The notes: a model not told the origin generated them from the sequence alone. Positions 8,251 through 17,194 are shown, numbered from the stretch's first letter. The stretch is DNA of 51,399 bases from CAYQDF01 sp964416175 (GCA_964416175.1 CAYQDF010000011.1:1-51399); one strand, 5' to 3'. Translations and numbers: made by a program.

Positions 8251-9657
8251 ATGAGTACCGACTCAACGATTCTTGAAGGAATTGGTGAATACAAATGGGG
8301 TTTTCGAGACCCGGACCAGCTGGTATTTAAAGCTCGAAAAGGCCTCGATCGGGAAGTTGTCCTACAGATTTCCGCCATGAAGGGTGAGCCTGAATGGATG
8401 CTGGAGTTTCGCTTGAAGGCTCTCGAACATTTCCTCCAGCGACCAATGCCAACCTGGGGAGGCGACCTCAGCCAGTTAAACCTGGATGAGATATATTTCT
8501 ATGCAAAACCCACGGAAAAGGAGGGTCGATCCTGGGATGAGGTCCCCGAGAATATTAAGGAAACCTTCAACCGGTTGGGGATCCCCGAAGCTGAGCAGAA
8601 ATTCCTCTCTGGCGTGGGTGCTCAATATGAATCTGAAATGGTGTACCACAGCATACAGGAGCACCTGGCGAAACAAGGTGTGATCTTCAAGAGTATTGAA
8701 AACGGTCTCCGTGATCACCCCGACCTATTCCGGGAGTATTTCGGAAAGGTCATTCCTATCGAAGATAATAAGTTCGCTGCACTCAACAGCGCTGTGTGGT
8801 CTGGAGGTTCGTTCGTCTATATCCCTCCGGGTGTTAAAGTCGATCTCCCTCTCCAGGCGTATTTCCGCATCAACACCGCAGAATTGGGGCAGTTTGAGCG
8901 CACCCTGATCATCGCAGACGAAGGATCGCAGGCACATTATGTGGAAGGATGCACCGCCCCGATCTACTCCACGGAGTCGTTCCACAGCGGCGTAATTGAA
9001 ATCGTGGTAAAACGAGGCGCTCGGATCCGCTACACGACGATACAGAACTGGTCGACGAATATGTACAACCTTGTCACTCAGCGCGCCCTGGTTTACAGCG
9101 GAGCGACAATGGAATGGGTAGATGCCAACCTGGGATCCAAACTAACGATGAAATATCCATCGTGTTATTTACTCGAAGATGGCGCACACGGTGAAATCTT
9201 GTCGATGGCCTTCGCTAGATCCGGTCAACACCAGGACACAGGCGGCAAGGTGCTGCACTTCGCTCCGAACACCAGCAGCAAAATCACTTCGAAATCCATC
9301 AGCAAGGGAAAAGGGCGCGCATCCTATCGAGGGCTCCTCAAGGTTCACAAAGGTGCGAAGAACATGAAATCCAATGTGGTCTGTGATGCCTTGTTACTGG
9401 ATCACGAATCACGCTCCGACACGTATCCTTACATCGAGATAGACGAAGACGATGTCACGATCGGTCATGAAGCGACTGTATCGAAGGTCGGTGAGGAGCA
9501 ACTTTTCTATCTGATGAGCCGGGGATTGAGTGAAGAAGAAGCCACAACAATGGTCGTTTCCGGGTTCATCGAACCTCTGGTGAAAGAACTTCCTATGGAA
9601 TATGCTGTTGAGATGAACCGGTTGATCCAGCTTCAAATGGAAGGTTCGATTGGATAA
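8251..9657 (+). CDS. sufB: Fe-S cluster assembly scaffold SufB
   Basis: The 468-residue SufB has an N-terminal KWGFRDPD motif, a beta-helix core (WSGGSFVYIPPGVKVDLPLQ, HYVEGCTAPIYS) and the C-terminal IGHEATVSKVGEEQLFYLMSRG signature. A cysteine in NVVCDALLLD is a candidate nascent-cluster ligand. SufB is the scaffold subunit that accepts persulfide sulfur. GGAGG precedes the ATG. It lies in a tight operon with sufC and sufD. Confidence 0.97.
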   Translation: MSTDSTILEGIGEYKWGFRDPDQLVFKARKGLDREVVLQISAMKGEPEWMLEFRLKALEHFLQRPMPTWGGDLSQLNLDEIYFYAKPTEKEGRSWDEVPENIKETFNRLGIPEAEQKFLSGVGAQYESEMVYHSIQEHLAKQGVIFKSIENGLRDHPDLFREYFGKVIPIEDNKFAALNSAVWSGGSFVYIPPGVKVDLPLQAYFRINTAELGQFERTLIIADEGSQAHYVEGCTAPIYSTESFHSGVIEIVVKRGARIRYTTIQNWSTNMYNLVTQRALVYSGATMEWVDANLGSKLTMKYPSCYLLEDGAHGEILSMAFARSGQHQDTGGKVLHFAPNTSSKITSKSISKGKGRASYRGLLKVHKGAKNMKSNVVCDALLLDHESRSDTYPYIEIDEDDVTIGHEATVSKVGEEQLFYLMSRGLSEEEATTMVVSGFIEPLVKELPMEYAVEMNRLIQLQMEGSIG

Positions 9658-9683
9658 TAAGGTCAAAGAAAACGATAAATAAC

Positions 9684-11027
9684 ATGGCACGGAATATTGT
9701 TACCAGAACCCGGCGAACAGCCGAACAGGAACTGCAGGAATTCAGCTTCACGAACGAACTGCTGTCGATCGACCATGACTCCCCGGACTCCATCAGGGAA
9801 TACCGGCTGAGAGCCTGGCAGACCTACCAGAACCAACCTTTCCCGAAGATCTCCGACGAACCCTGGCGAAGGACGGATATCCACAGACTGCCTATATCCA
9901 GGTTCCGGCTTCCTGAGGCAGGCGAATACGAAGATCTTCCGGCTGTCCAAGCAGAGCTGCTTCAACCGCTGGTCAGCGACCAGCACGGTGGGCAAATAGT
10001 CCTCCAGCCGGGAGGATCGCTGGTCGAGGTGAGCGATGAGCTCCGCTCAACAGGAGTTATTTTCACGGACCTGGTCACGGCGCAACGAGAGCATGCGGAA
10101 AAACTGGCCCGTATTTTGGGGCAGATAGTTCGGTCAGACGAAGGGAAGTTTGCAGCCCTGGCAGCTGCTTATTCCCAGAATGGTGTATTCGTGTATGTCC
10201 CCAGCGGCGTCCAAGTCGAACATCCCCTTCACAGTGTGCTCTGGGGACCGGGAGTGGATCTCGCCCATCTGTCACACATCCTCGTATGGTTAGAGGACGG
10301 CGCTTCTTTGACTTATGTGCATGAATACGCGTCTATAACAGAGCCGGCCGGGCACACTTTGCACGCAGGGATTGTGGAGATACATGTCGGTGCTGGCGCG
10401 AATTTACGTTTCGTGGAACTTCAATCCTGGGGGGAGCACGTCTGGAATTTCTCACACGAGCGGGCCAGAGTCGGCCGGGATGGGAACCTGGACTGGATCT
10501 TCGTGGCAGTCGGCAGTCACCTGACGAAGAATTTTTCCGATCTGGACTTGATTGGGGAAGGCGCGTCTGGCCGAATGTCCGGTTTTTACTTCACAGATGG
10601 GGTGCAACATCTCGATCATGACACCCAACAGAATCATCTGGCCCCACACACAACGAGTGACCTGCTGTTTAAAGGTGCGTTGAAGGATCGCAGCCGTTCG
10701 GTCTGGCAAGGGATGATTTACGTTGCGCCAGGAGCTCAGAAAACCGATGGATACCAGGCAAATCGTAACCTTATATTAAGCGACAAGGCCCGTGCAGACT
10801 CGATCCCAGGGCTCGAGATCATGGCAGACGACGTTCGCTGTACACACGGCGCTACAGTAGGTAAAATTGATCCGGATGAGATTTTTTATACGCGCAGCCG
10901 CGGGATACCGCTACCGGTTGCTCAGAGGTTGATCGTTGAAGGATTCTTCGATCCTGTGATTCAGCGCATCCCTTTCGAAGGAGTGCAGAACCGGTTGAAG
11001 AAGACGATTGAAGAAAAAATGGATTGA
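9684..11027 (+). CDS. sufD: Fe-S cluster assembly protein SufD
   Basis: This 447-residue SufB/SufD-family protein retains the C-terminal CTHGATVGKIDPDEIFYTRSRGI motif, FVYVPSGVQVEHPLHSV and WQGMIYVAPGAQKTDGYQ. In the SufBCD complex SufD partners SufB and is needed for iron entry. The N-terminal third is variable, as usual for SufD. It starts 26 nt after sufB. A perfect hairpin follows the stop. Confidence 0.95.
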   Translation: MARNIVTRTRRTAEQELQEFSFTNELLSIDHDSPDSIREYRLRAWQTYQNQPFPKISDEPWRRTDIHRLPISRFRLPEAGEYEDLPAVQAELLQPLVSDQHGGQIVLQPGGSLVEVSDELRSTGVIFTDLVTAQREHAEKLARILGQIVRSDEGKFAALAAAYSQNGVFVYVPSGVQVEHPLHSVLWGPGVDLAHLSHILVWLEDGASLTYVHEYASITEPAGHTLHAGIVEIHVGAGANLRFVELQSWGEHVWNFSHERARVGRDGNLDWIFVAVGSHLTKNFSDLDLIGEGASGRMSGFYFTDGVQHLDHDTQQNHLAPHTTSDLLFKGALKDRSRSVWQGMIYVAPGAQKTDGYQANRNLILSDKARADSIPGLEIMADDVRCTHGATVGKIDPDEIFYTRSRGIPLPVAQRLIVEGFFDPVIQRIPFEGVQNRLKKTIEEKMD

Positions 11028-11085
11028 ATCGTAAGAACCACGTCGCCTGAAGTTATTATCGTGGTAAATAATTTCAATAATACCC

Positions 11086-11114
11086 GGCGAATCGATTGAA
11101 GAGATCGATTCGCC
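11086..11114 (+). terminator. Perfect 11-bp hairpin after sufD
   Basis: GGCGAATCGAT and ATCGATTCGCC pair perfectly around a 7-nt loop in the gap between sufD and the 97-residue gene. No T-run follows on the plus strand, so it is more likely an attenuator, or an mRNA-stabilising or processing site, than a full terminator. Just downstream a palindrome GTTGAT-A-ATCAAC lies at 11136-11148. Confidence 0.45.
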
Positions 11115-11179
11115 TGAACCGCATATCGGCAGGGTGTTGATAATCAACGAGATAGGCTAAACGTGGACAGGAGGCAGAT

Positions 11180-11473
11180 TTGACTGATATACACTTCACA
11201 AGTGCTCCTGATCAACATGAAGTTTATCATGTGGGAGACCGTGTCGATGTCTACTGCGATCACGAAGATTTGCATGGCGCCCGGATTCGTGGTTGGTTAA
11301 CCGGCACAGTCGTCCAGGTCGATCCAAAAATGATCGCTGTGCAGTTCGAGGAGAATGTGTATTTAACAGATGGATGGATGGTCCCGGATCACGTCCTCTG
11401 GTGCCCGAAGACCTCCAGCAACCTACGGCCTGCTCTTAGCCGGAGGCGAAAGACGCGTGCTCGAGCCAAATAA
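11180..11473 (+). CDS. Small protein of unknown function inside the suf operon (97 aa)
   Basis: I do not recognise this family. It starts with TTG at 11180, preceded by AGGAGG (11169-11174). The body alternates short beta-like segments (YHVGDRVDVYCD, RGWLTGTVVQVDPKMIAVQFEENVYLTDG), resembling a small SH3/KOW-like barrel that reads GTVVQVD..VAVQF. A very basic tail ends RRRKTRARAK. Only two cysteines are present and they do not form a CxxC. It starts about 150 nt after sufD and ends 3 nt before the sufS ATG, so it is probably co-translated with sufS. A role in Fe-S assembly or RNA binding is guesswork. Confidence 0.75.
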   Translation: MTDIHFTSAPDQHEVYHVGDRVDVYCDHEDLHGARIRGWLTGTVVQVDPKMIAVQFEENVYLTDGWMVPDHVLWCPKTSSNLRPALSRRRKTRARAK

Positions 11474-11476
11474 ATC

Positions 11477-12727
11477 ATGCGGACACTAGCCCCGATAACC
11501 AAAATTGATACGAATCGCATCCGGCGTGATTTTCCAATTCTGGAAAGAGAAGTGAAGCCCGGTGTGCGAGTTGTCTATCTCGATTCGACTGCCACCTCGC
11601 AGAAACCGAGGCAGGTTATCGAGGCTATGAATGACTACTATCGCAGGTCGAATGCGAATATTCACAGAGGAATCCACACCTTAGCAGAGGAAGCAACTGC
11701 GCTCTATGAAGGCGCGCGACGGAAGGTCGCGCGCTTTATCAATGCTGTCTCACCGCGAGAAGTTATTTTCACCCGGAATACGACTGAATCAATCAACCTG
11801 GTCGCTCAATCCTGGGGAAGAGCGAATCTGCAGGAAGGGGATTTGATCATCCTTAGCGAGATGGAGCACCATTCGAACCTTGTTCCCTGGCAGATACTAG
11901 CAGCGGAAAAAGGGGTGATCCTTAAATTCATCCCTGTCACCGGTACAGGGATGCTTGATCTGGATGAATACCAGAAACTGCTCGATCAAGGACCTCATCT
12001 GATCGCGATCACGCACATGTCTAATGTGCTGGGTACTATCAATCCAATCAAAGAAATCACTCAAGCCGCTCACAAAGCAGGAGCATTGGTGTTGGTGGAT
12101 GGAGCTCAATCTGTACCACATTTTCCCGTGGATGTGCAGGATCTTGACATTGACTTCCTGGCATTCTCGGGACACAAAATGTGCGGGCCAACCGGGATCG
12201 GTGTACTTTACGGAAAAAAAACAACTTTGGAACAAATGCCACCCTTTCTGGGTGGTGGAGACATGATCAAGAAGGTGACACTGGAAGGTTTCACCGCGAA
12301 CGAAATTCCACACAAATTCGAAGCCGGGACGCCGGCAATCGCCGAAGCGATTGGATTAGGAGCGGCGGTCGATTATCTTGGGGAGATCACCCTCGAATCA
12401 ATCGCAGAGCATGAGCAGGTGGTCATTTCCTACGCACTCGAACGATTGGTGGAGGTGCCTGGGATCACGGTCTATGGGCCTGACGCGCCATTCAAGGGGG
12501 GAGTAGCTTCTTTCACGTTAAGAGGGGTTCACGCTCACGATGTTGCCCAGATCCTGGATGCGCAGGGAATTGCTGTCAGGGCTGGGCATCATTGTGCGAT
12601 GCCTTTGCATGAAAAGCTTCAGGTGCCAGCCACAACACGCGCGAGTTTTTACCTCTATACTGATATTGAAGACATCGACCGGTTGATTGACAGTTTGTAT
12701 AAAGTCAAGGAAATCTTCCGAGTTTGA
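11477..12727 (+). CDS. sufS: Cysteine desulfurase SufS
   Basis: This 416-residue PLP enzyme of the class V aminotransferase fold, group II (SufS type), has a PLP lysine in FSGHKMCGPTG and the persulfide-forming cysteine in RAGHHCAMPLH. HHSNLVPWQ and EAGTPAIAEAIGL are also typical. It removes sulfur from L-cysteine, leaving alanine, and passes the persulfide to SufU, encoded next. The ATG lies 3 nt after the preceding small gene, indicating coupling. Confidence 0.97.
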   Translation: MRTLAPITKIDTNRIRRDFPILEREVKPGVRVVYLDSTATSQKPRQVIEAMNDYYRRSNANIHRGIHTLAEEATALYEGARRKVARFINAVSPREVIFTRNTTESINLVAQSWGRANLQEGDLIILSEMEHHSNLVPWQILAAEKGVILKFIPVTGTGMLDLDEYQKLLDQGPHLIAITHMSNVLGTINPIKEITQAAHKAGALVLVDGAQSVPHFPVDVQDLDIDFLAFSGHKMCGPTGIGVLYGKKTTLEQMPPFLGGGDMIKKVTLEGFTANEIPHKFEAGTPAIAEAIGLGAAVDYLGEITLESIAEHEQVVISYALERLVEVPGITVYGPDAPFKGGVASFTLRGVHAHDVAQILDAQGIAVRAGHHCAMPLHEKLQVPATTRASFYLYTDIEDIDRLIDSLYKVKEIFRV

Positions 12728-12751
12728 GTTCAGGGAAGGGAACCCGAGCTG

Positions 12752-13147
12752 ATGGATAATTTTTACCGCGAGCTGATCATCGACCGCTATCAGAATCCAC
12801 TGTTCAAGGGCGAGCTCAATCCACACGATATTTCATTTGAGGATGCCAACCCATTGTGTGGCGACGAAATCCGCATCGATTTGCGGGTAAATGGACAAGG
12901 GATAATCACGGAAGCAGCCTTCAGTGGGCATGGCTGCGCTATCTCTCAGGCTTCTGCAGACTTGCTCCTCGAGTCCATCCAGGGAAAACAACTCGATGAT
13001 ATCAAGTCCCTTACAAAGCAGGATATCCTGGATATGCTGGGAATCGAGCTAGGTCCCGTGCGGCTGAAATGTGCCCTGCTCTCTCTGAAGGTTCTCAAGG
13101 CTGGCGTCTATGGGTTGAAGGAAGCCGATGATGACCTTGTCGAATAA
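12752..13147 (+). CDS. sufU: SufU-type sulfur transferase / IscU-like scaffold
   Basis: The 131-residue protein starts MDNFYRELIIDRYQNP and carries the three conserved SufU cysteines in NPLCGDEI, GHGCAISQAS and RLKCALLSL, plus the Asp of CGDE, which together form the zinc site. SufU accepts persulfide from SufS in Gram-positive-type systems. It lies 24 nt after sufS and 5 nt before the Rieske gene. Confidence 0.95.
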   Translation: MDNFYRELIIDRYQNPLFKGELNPHDISFEDANPLCGDEIRIDLRVNGQGIITEAAFSGHGCAISQASADLLLESIQGKQLDDIKSLTKQDILDMLGIELGPVRLKCALLSLKVLKAGVYGLKEADDDLVE

Positions 13148-13152
13148 AGGCC

Positions 13153-13503
13153 ATGTATAACTACAAGATGATCGATTCGAAAGATTTTGAATTCGTTCAG
13201 GTTGCTCAAATGAATGAACTCCCTGAGGGGGAACGCATTTTTCTGGAGATCGACGAACGGCCGATAGTCGTTTTCAACCTTGCAGGGGGTCTTTTTGCTA
13301 TCGGTGATGTATGTTCACACGACAACGGACCGTTAGGCGAAGGTGATATTGACGGATATGAAGTGATATGTCCTCGTCACGGAGCGAGATTTGACTTGAG
13401 AAATGGTAAGGCAACCGGTCTTCCGGCGGTAATCGATATCCCGGCGTATCCGGTACGAGTCGTCAATGGGTTTATCGAGATCGGAGTTCCAGTGGCTGAC
13501 TGA
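13153..13503 (+). CDS. Rieske [2Fe-2S] ferredoxin-like protein
   Basis: This small soluble Rieske domain of 116 residues has Cys-x-His (VCSHDNGPL) and Cys-x2-His (CPRHGARFD), the four ligands of a [2Fe-2S] cluster, as in NirD/BphA3-type ferredoxins. It has no transmembrane anchor. It is the last gene of the suf operon, 5 nt after sufU, so it may be an electron carrier for assembly or a client or sensor of the pathway. An in-frame ATG five codons further in (MIDSKDF) is a possible alternative start. Confidence 0.92.
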   Translation: MYNYKMIDSKDFEFVQVAQMNELPEGERIFLEIDERPIVVFNLAGGLFAIGDVCSHDNGPLGEGDIDGYEVICPRHGARFDLRNGKATGLPAVIDIPAYPVRVVNGFIEIGVPVAD

Positions 13504-13520
13504 TTGATCGCTGCAAACGG

Positions 13521-14288
13521 TTAATCCACACGCCCCCAAGCGTAAAAGGTTGGGACAAATAAAATCCTGAAGCCCTTTTTTCTGCTTTCCAGGTCGATGG
13601 CTTTCAAACTTTCCAACGAACGCATCTCGAGATCGTCCAATGATAGATAGCTGAGATCATGCTGGATGATCTCCATTTCGCTGGCAAACTCCCCAATTTG
13701 CCCGGCAATGTCCCACCTCCCTCCCAAAACTCCGACCTCGATAAGATTAATCTGATTTCCAACGAAAAGTTCCGCCAGTCGTCTGCCGAGTGTGGGATCA
13801 GCTCCCTGCTTCAAGAGACTTTCTATTTGCCATGCTCCAAACTCAGCCAATTCTTCTGGGTAATCTATGCGAGCGGAATAATCTGGTTCGGCAAAAGCGA
13901 GAACTGAACCACCCTGGCGTGTGACCCGCCGCATTTCTCCGACGACACTGGTAGGGTTCTTCACCCACAACAGGAAGAAGTGGCAAAGACAGATTTCGAA
14001 GGTCCGCGAATCAAAGGGGAGGTGATGGCCATCCCCTTGAACCAACGAAACTTTTGGGTCTACCTGTCTGGAGGTTTTCAGGAAAGAGCTGTCCAGGTCG
14101 AGTGCATGGATGCGAGCACCTCTCAGATTCCGAAAATCGTGAAACAGTGCTCCTGTGCCGCTTCCAACTTCCAGGATCCGAGTCGCCTGGTCGATCCCTG
14201 CTTTGCTGTAGAGGTATTGCCTCAGATCACGGGTCCAGCGAGCCTGCCAGGAAAATCGTTTGTGCCATTCCTGGGGAGAGAGCGGCAT
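13521..14288 (-). CDS. Class I SAM-dependent methyltransferase
   Basis: The 255-residue Methyltransf_11-like protein has motif I ILEVGSGTGAL (about 39-49), an acidic end of beta-2 in ALDLD, and the motif QGDGHHLPFDSRTFEICLC. The substrate is not evident. It starts 5 nt after the stop of the radical-SAM-like gene and is the last gene of the DUF2207 operon, so it may modify the same target. A role as a general small-molecule methyltransferase cannot be excluded. It converges with the suf operon, with a 17-nt gap. Confidence 0.88.
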   Translation of the reverse strand: MPLSPQEWHKRFSWQARWTRDLRQYLYSKAGIDQATRILEVGSGTGALFHDFRNLRGARIHALDLDSSFLKTSRQVDPKVSLVQGDGHHLPFDSRTFEICLCHFFLLWVKNPTSVVGEMRRVTRQGGSVLAFAEPDYSARIDYPEELAEFGAWQIESLLKQGADPTLGRRLAELFVGNQINLIEVGVLGGRWDIAGQIGEFASEMEIIQHDLSYLSLDDLEMRSLESLKAIDLESRKKGFRILFVPTFYAWGRVD

Positions 14289-14293
14289 ACGAA

Positions 14294-15457
14294 TTAATGT
14301 GGAGAGTCTTCAGGGTGCCAAATCTTATCCCAGGGGTCGTGCAAGAAATTCCCCAGCACCTGGTTGATGGATTGATCAGGGAGCACGTCCCCATCCGGCT
14401 CAATGTAGAGCCAGGCTTTACCAATACCGGATGGCCTTTCCCGGTCGGTGAACTCCAATTGGAACGGATTCTGGGATGAATAAGGGACGGGGAGATCCCA
14501 AACCAGAGAGAGACCCAGGTCTGCTCCTTGTTCCCTGGCAGCGAGCAGTTGTTCGTTCAGTTCACTACCCCTTGCACTGAGCGAGAGTGATTTCAAACCG
14601 ATATCGGCGAGCCGGCTCAGGTACTCCGGGATATTATCCTTATTCTCTTTAGTGAGTGTAATATGCACGGTCGTAAAGATATCAGCCTTTGAGACCATCT
14701 CCAGGATTTTCCAAGTCGAGGAAAATTCCAAAGCAGGGAGGAGAAGAAGATGATCTAATCCTGTTTGGAGCAGTTCGGAAAAATATCTTCCATCTCCGAA
14801 GCGATGACCATCCGTCATCAATCCGGTGACCTGTCCATTCTTCTCGGCGTGCTGGATCAACTCATTCAGGTCTTCCCGGAGCGTCGGTTCGCCGCCCGTG
14901 AATATGATATGTGGGATCCCTTGTGCCCAGGCTTTGTCGAAGATTTGCTTCCATTCGATGGTTGCCAGTTCGGATTTAACCCGCTGGAGTGGCGCTGATT
15001 CAGGTGATGCGTTCGGGGGGAGCCGATAGGTTAATGCACAATCCAGCCTGTATGGAGCAAGGATTGGACCGGTGTAGGGTTTTTGGCGAGAAAATTCAAG
15101 ATCGGTGACAGGATCGAGGTCCGGGATGGTTACAAGCGTGTCAATCCGTTCGAGAAAATCCGCAAAATCCTGCCTGGCTTGATCGAACGAGATTCTGTAG
15201 CGGGATGAGATTGCACCAGCCACCTCTTCTTCTGATTTGCCGAGGACAAGATGATATGCATACTCTGCGGCTGTCTGATTGAGGTGGAGTACCGTGGAGG
15301 CGTTGATGATCAGAACTCCGGTGCCATCCTTCTCCAGGCGTAGATGCAGCCGGTAGTTCCTCGGGTCGTGCGGCGGGGCCTGGAAGTGATAGATTCCTGG
15401 AGACAGAGGTTTAACGGGAGAAAACCATCTTTTGATAGATTCCTGGATGCTTGTCAT
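14294..15457 (-). CDS. Radical-SAM-fold protein with PqqD-like domain, lacking the cluster cysteines
   Basis: The N-terminus (about 18-108) resembles a PqqD/RRE domain: a beta-hairpin, VLHLNQTAAEYAYHL, and a helical EEVAGAISSRY segment. The rest follows the radical SAM fold, with IIFTGGEPTLREDL (185-198), LMTDGHR and a SPASM-like end (YIEPDGDVLPDQ...LGNFLHDPWDKIW). Where a CxxxCxxC should bind the [4Fe-4S] cluster the sequence reads C140, Y144, P147. The SPASM cysteine after VLP is Asp361. Cys140 is the only cysteine in 387 residues, so canonical radical chemistry is not expected. It starts 18 nt after the DUF2207 gene, with GGAGA upstream. It may be a pseudoenzyme that binds a peptide through its PqqD-like domain. 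Confidence 0.8.
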   Translation of the reverse strand: MTSIQESIKRWFSPVKPLSPGIYHFQAPPHDPRNYRLHLRLEKDGTGVLIINASTVLHLNQTAAEYAYHLVLGKSEEEVAGAISSRYRISFDQARQDFADFLERIDTLVTIPDLDPVTDLEFSRQKPYTGPILAPYRLDCALTYRLPPNASPESAPLQRVKSELATIEWKQIFDKAWAQGIPHIIFTGGEPTLREDLNELIQHAEKNGQVTGLMTDGHRFGDGRYFSELLQTGLDHLLLLPALEFSSTWKILEMVSKADIFTTVHITLTKENKDNIPEYLSRLADIGLKSLSLSARGSELNEQLLAAREQGADLGLSLVWDLPVPYSSQNPFQLEFTDRERPSGIGKAWLYIEPDGDVLPDQSINQVLGNFLHDPWDKIWHPEDSPH

Positions 15458-15475
15458 TACAATTCTCTTCTCCGT

Positions 15476-17194
15476 TCATCGACCTCCACCAGCGCAGGCG
15501 CAGGCGCAACCTGCACAGGCACAGGCGCAGGCACAGCTGCTCCCGCCGCTTCGACCGCTGTAAGACCTTCCACTGCTCGATGCGGGCGGTTTTGGCGGGG
15601 GATTTGTAATGTTTGTGATGGTGCTGGTGAAATCTGTGATATTCCCGACGACTTTACTCGAGAAATTCTGCACGCCTGTGGCAATGGAGGCTGCGAATTC
15701 TGCGCCTGGCAAATGGGGCATTGCTGGTCCTGACCTCCCTGTGGTGGGAGTTGTTGCGACTGGCGTAGCTGCTGGCCCCGAGGCAGTCCTTCCAAATGTT
15801 GGATCATAACGCGACCACCACACCGGCACGAACACCGGACCGTGATGGAAAACCTCCCGGGTTCGATCATCGTAGTCTTTATCGAGCATTGTCCATTCCA
15901 TATTGTCATCGAACGCCTTGCTTTTGACTTCGGGGGTCGCCGCAGCTTCAACTTGCTGCCAGGCTCGGTCGGTGATACCACGATAGTACTCGACAGTCTC
16001 TTTCCGGCTGAATCCTTTCATTTTCTCGCCAACGCTTCTTACCAACGCCACCATGGTCTTTTGGAGGGCTTTCCGGCGATCCGCACTCCCAGTCTCCTTA
16101 AAAGCTTCCAGGAAGTTTTGTTCGTAAAGGTGCAGGCCTTCTGGAAGAGGTTTGGAGATTTCAAGCTCCAGGGGATCCCGCTTGATCACTTGAGCAGCAT
16201 TTTTCTTGATGACTCCGAACAATATCATAGTCAGAATTTTGTCCATGGGTTGTTCGAGCAGGATTGCAGCTTCGACCGCAGTCAGTCCGCGCTTTATACC
16301 GTGCCCCTCGATTGCAATTTTTGGCGGGAGGTACTGCAGCTTGCGCCGTTGACCGGCGACTGCTCCCCAGGCTATCAGGGCAATGAATCCTCCAAAGCAA
16401 AGAAAAGGGATCAGGCCGGGGGATAAACACGCCAATGGGTTCGACCCCCCGGTCGAACCCGCGCCAGCCCCGGAGGGCTGCTCTTTAACAATCGCCCCAG
16501 GAGGTACGTATTTCGCTGGAAAGGAGGCACCGAAGAAATATTGTGTATCCCCACGGGCGTTTTGATTTCGCCACTCATAGGTCACACGGCCGTCGTTATC
16601 GATGCCCGCCTCAGGTTCGGATGGCCAGCCGGAACCCGATGCATGCCAGCGCGGTTCATCTGGCTGCACAGTCGGGGGGAAGTGAAAACGGACCACCATG
16701 TCCGTCGGCCCACGGACTGTCCCCGGCTCGAAGTAGCTGGTGCCGAATACAGCACTCACATACTCAGGATCCTGATCGTCCGGAAAGAGCACATTCCGAA
16801 CGCGGCCGATGAAGACGCGGACTTCGCCTGATTGCCCAGGGGGGATCGAATACTCTCCCAGGCCAACAGCAACACCGGGATCAACATAGGGTGACCTTTC
16901 AATATCCCTGAGTTCGATGCCGTTAATGTAGGCCACAACACTGTTCAAATCGTAGTCACGGGTTGGAACACCAACATCAACGTACTCAATCGGCGGCGCG
17001 GTAACGTCGTTCACAAACACGAACAGATAGTCGATTGAGCTGGTTCCATCATCGTTCCAATAGACATCGACAAATTGCTCCGGCAGGCTGAAGGAATACG
17101 ATTGGGCGAGAGTGATTCCTGGGAAGAACAGCAGGATGAAGAGCACGAGCAATGCGGCCAGTGATTTGTATGCGCGTGTATTGCGGATAGACAT
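15476..17194 (-). CDS. DUF2207-type membrane protein with seven-cysteine Cys-Ala tail
   Basis: From the ATG at 17194 (GAGG upstream) the 572-residue product has a signal peptide (about 1-31, ending ITLAQS), an extracytoplasmic beta-rich DUF2207-like domain (to about 230), a linker, a transmembrane helix (about 256-280) and a cytoplasmic region with helical segments. Its Pro/Ser/Gly-rich C-terminus carries Cys alternating with Ala (Cys 554, 556, 558, 560, 563, 565, 567) and ends GGGR. The frame extends 44 codons further upstream, but those residues are unlike a signal peptide. Codons in the tail are mixed (TGT/TGC, GCC/GCA/GCT), suggesting selection on the protein. Function unknown. The neighbours are a PqqD/radical-SAM-like protein and a methyltransferase. 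Confidence 0.82.
   Translation of the reverse strand: MSIRNTRAYKSLAALLVLFILLFFPGITLAQSYSFSLPEQFVDVYWNDDGTSSIDYLFVFVNDVTAPPIEYVDVGVPTRDYDLNSVVAYINGIELRDIERSPYVDPGVAVGLGEYSIPPGQSGEVRVFIGRVRNVLFPDDQDPEYVSAVFGTSYFEPGTVRGPTDMVVRFHFPPTVQPDEPRWHASGSGWPSEPEAGIDNDGRVTYEWRNQNARGDTQYFFGASFPAKYVPPGAIVKEQPSGAGAGSTGGSNPLACLSPGLIPFLCFGGFIALIAWGAVAGQRRKLQYLPPKIAIEGHGIKRGLTAVEAAILLEQPMDKILTMILFGVIKKNAAQVIKRDPLELEISKPLPEGLHLYEQNFLEAFKETGSADRRKALQKTMVALVRSVGEKMKGFSRKETVEYYRGITDRAWQQVEAAATPEVKSKAFDDNMEWTMLDKDYDDRTREVFHHGPVFVPVWWSRYDPTFGRTASGPAATPVATTPTTGRSGPAMPHLPGAEFAASIATGVQNFSSKVVGNITDFTSTITNITNPPPKPPASSSGRSYSGRSGGSSCACACACAGCACACAGGGR

Noticed and set aside
15344..15981. Open frames on both strands across the Cys-Ala tail with Ala/Gly/Thr or Ala/Pro repeats
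   Set aside because: They are shadows of the GC-rich repeat coding for the tail. They lack conserved domains and credible starts, while the DUF2207 frame has a signal peptide and membrane helix.
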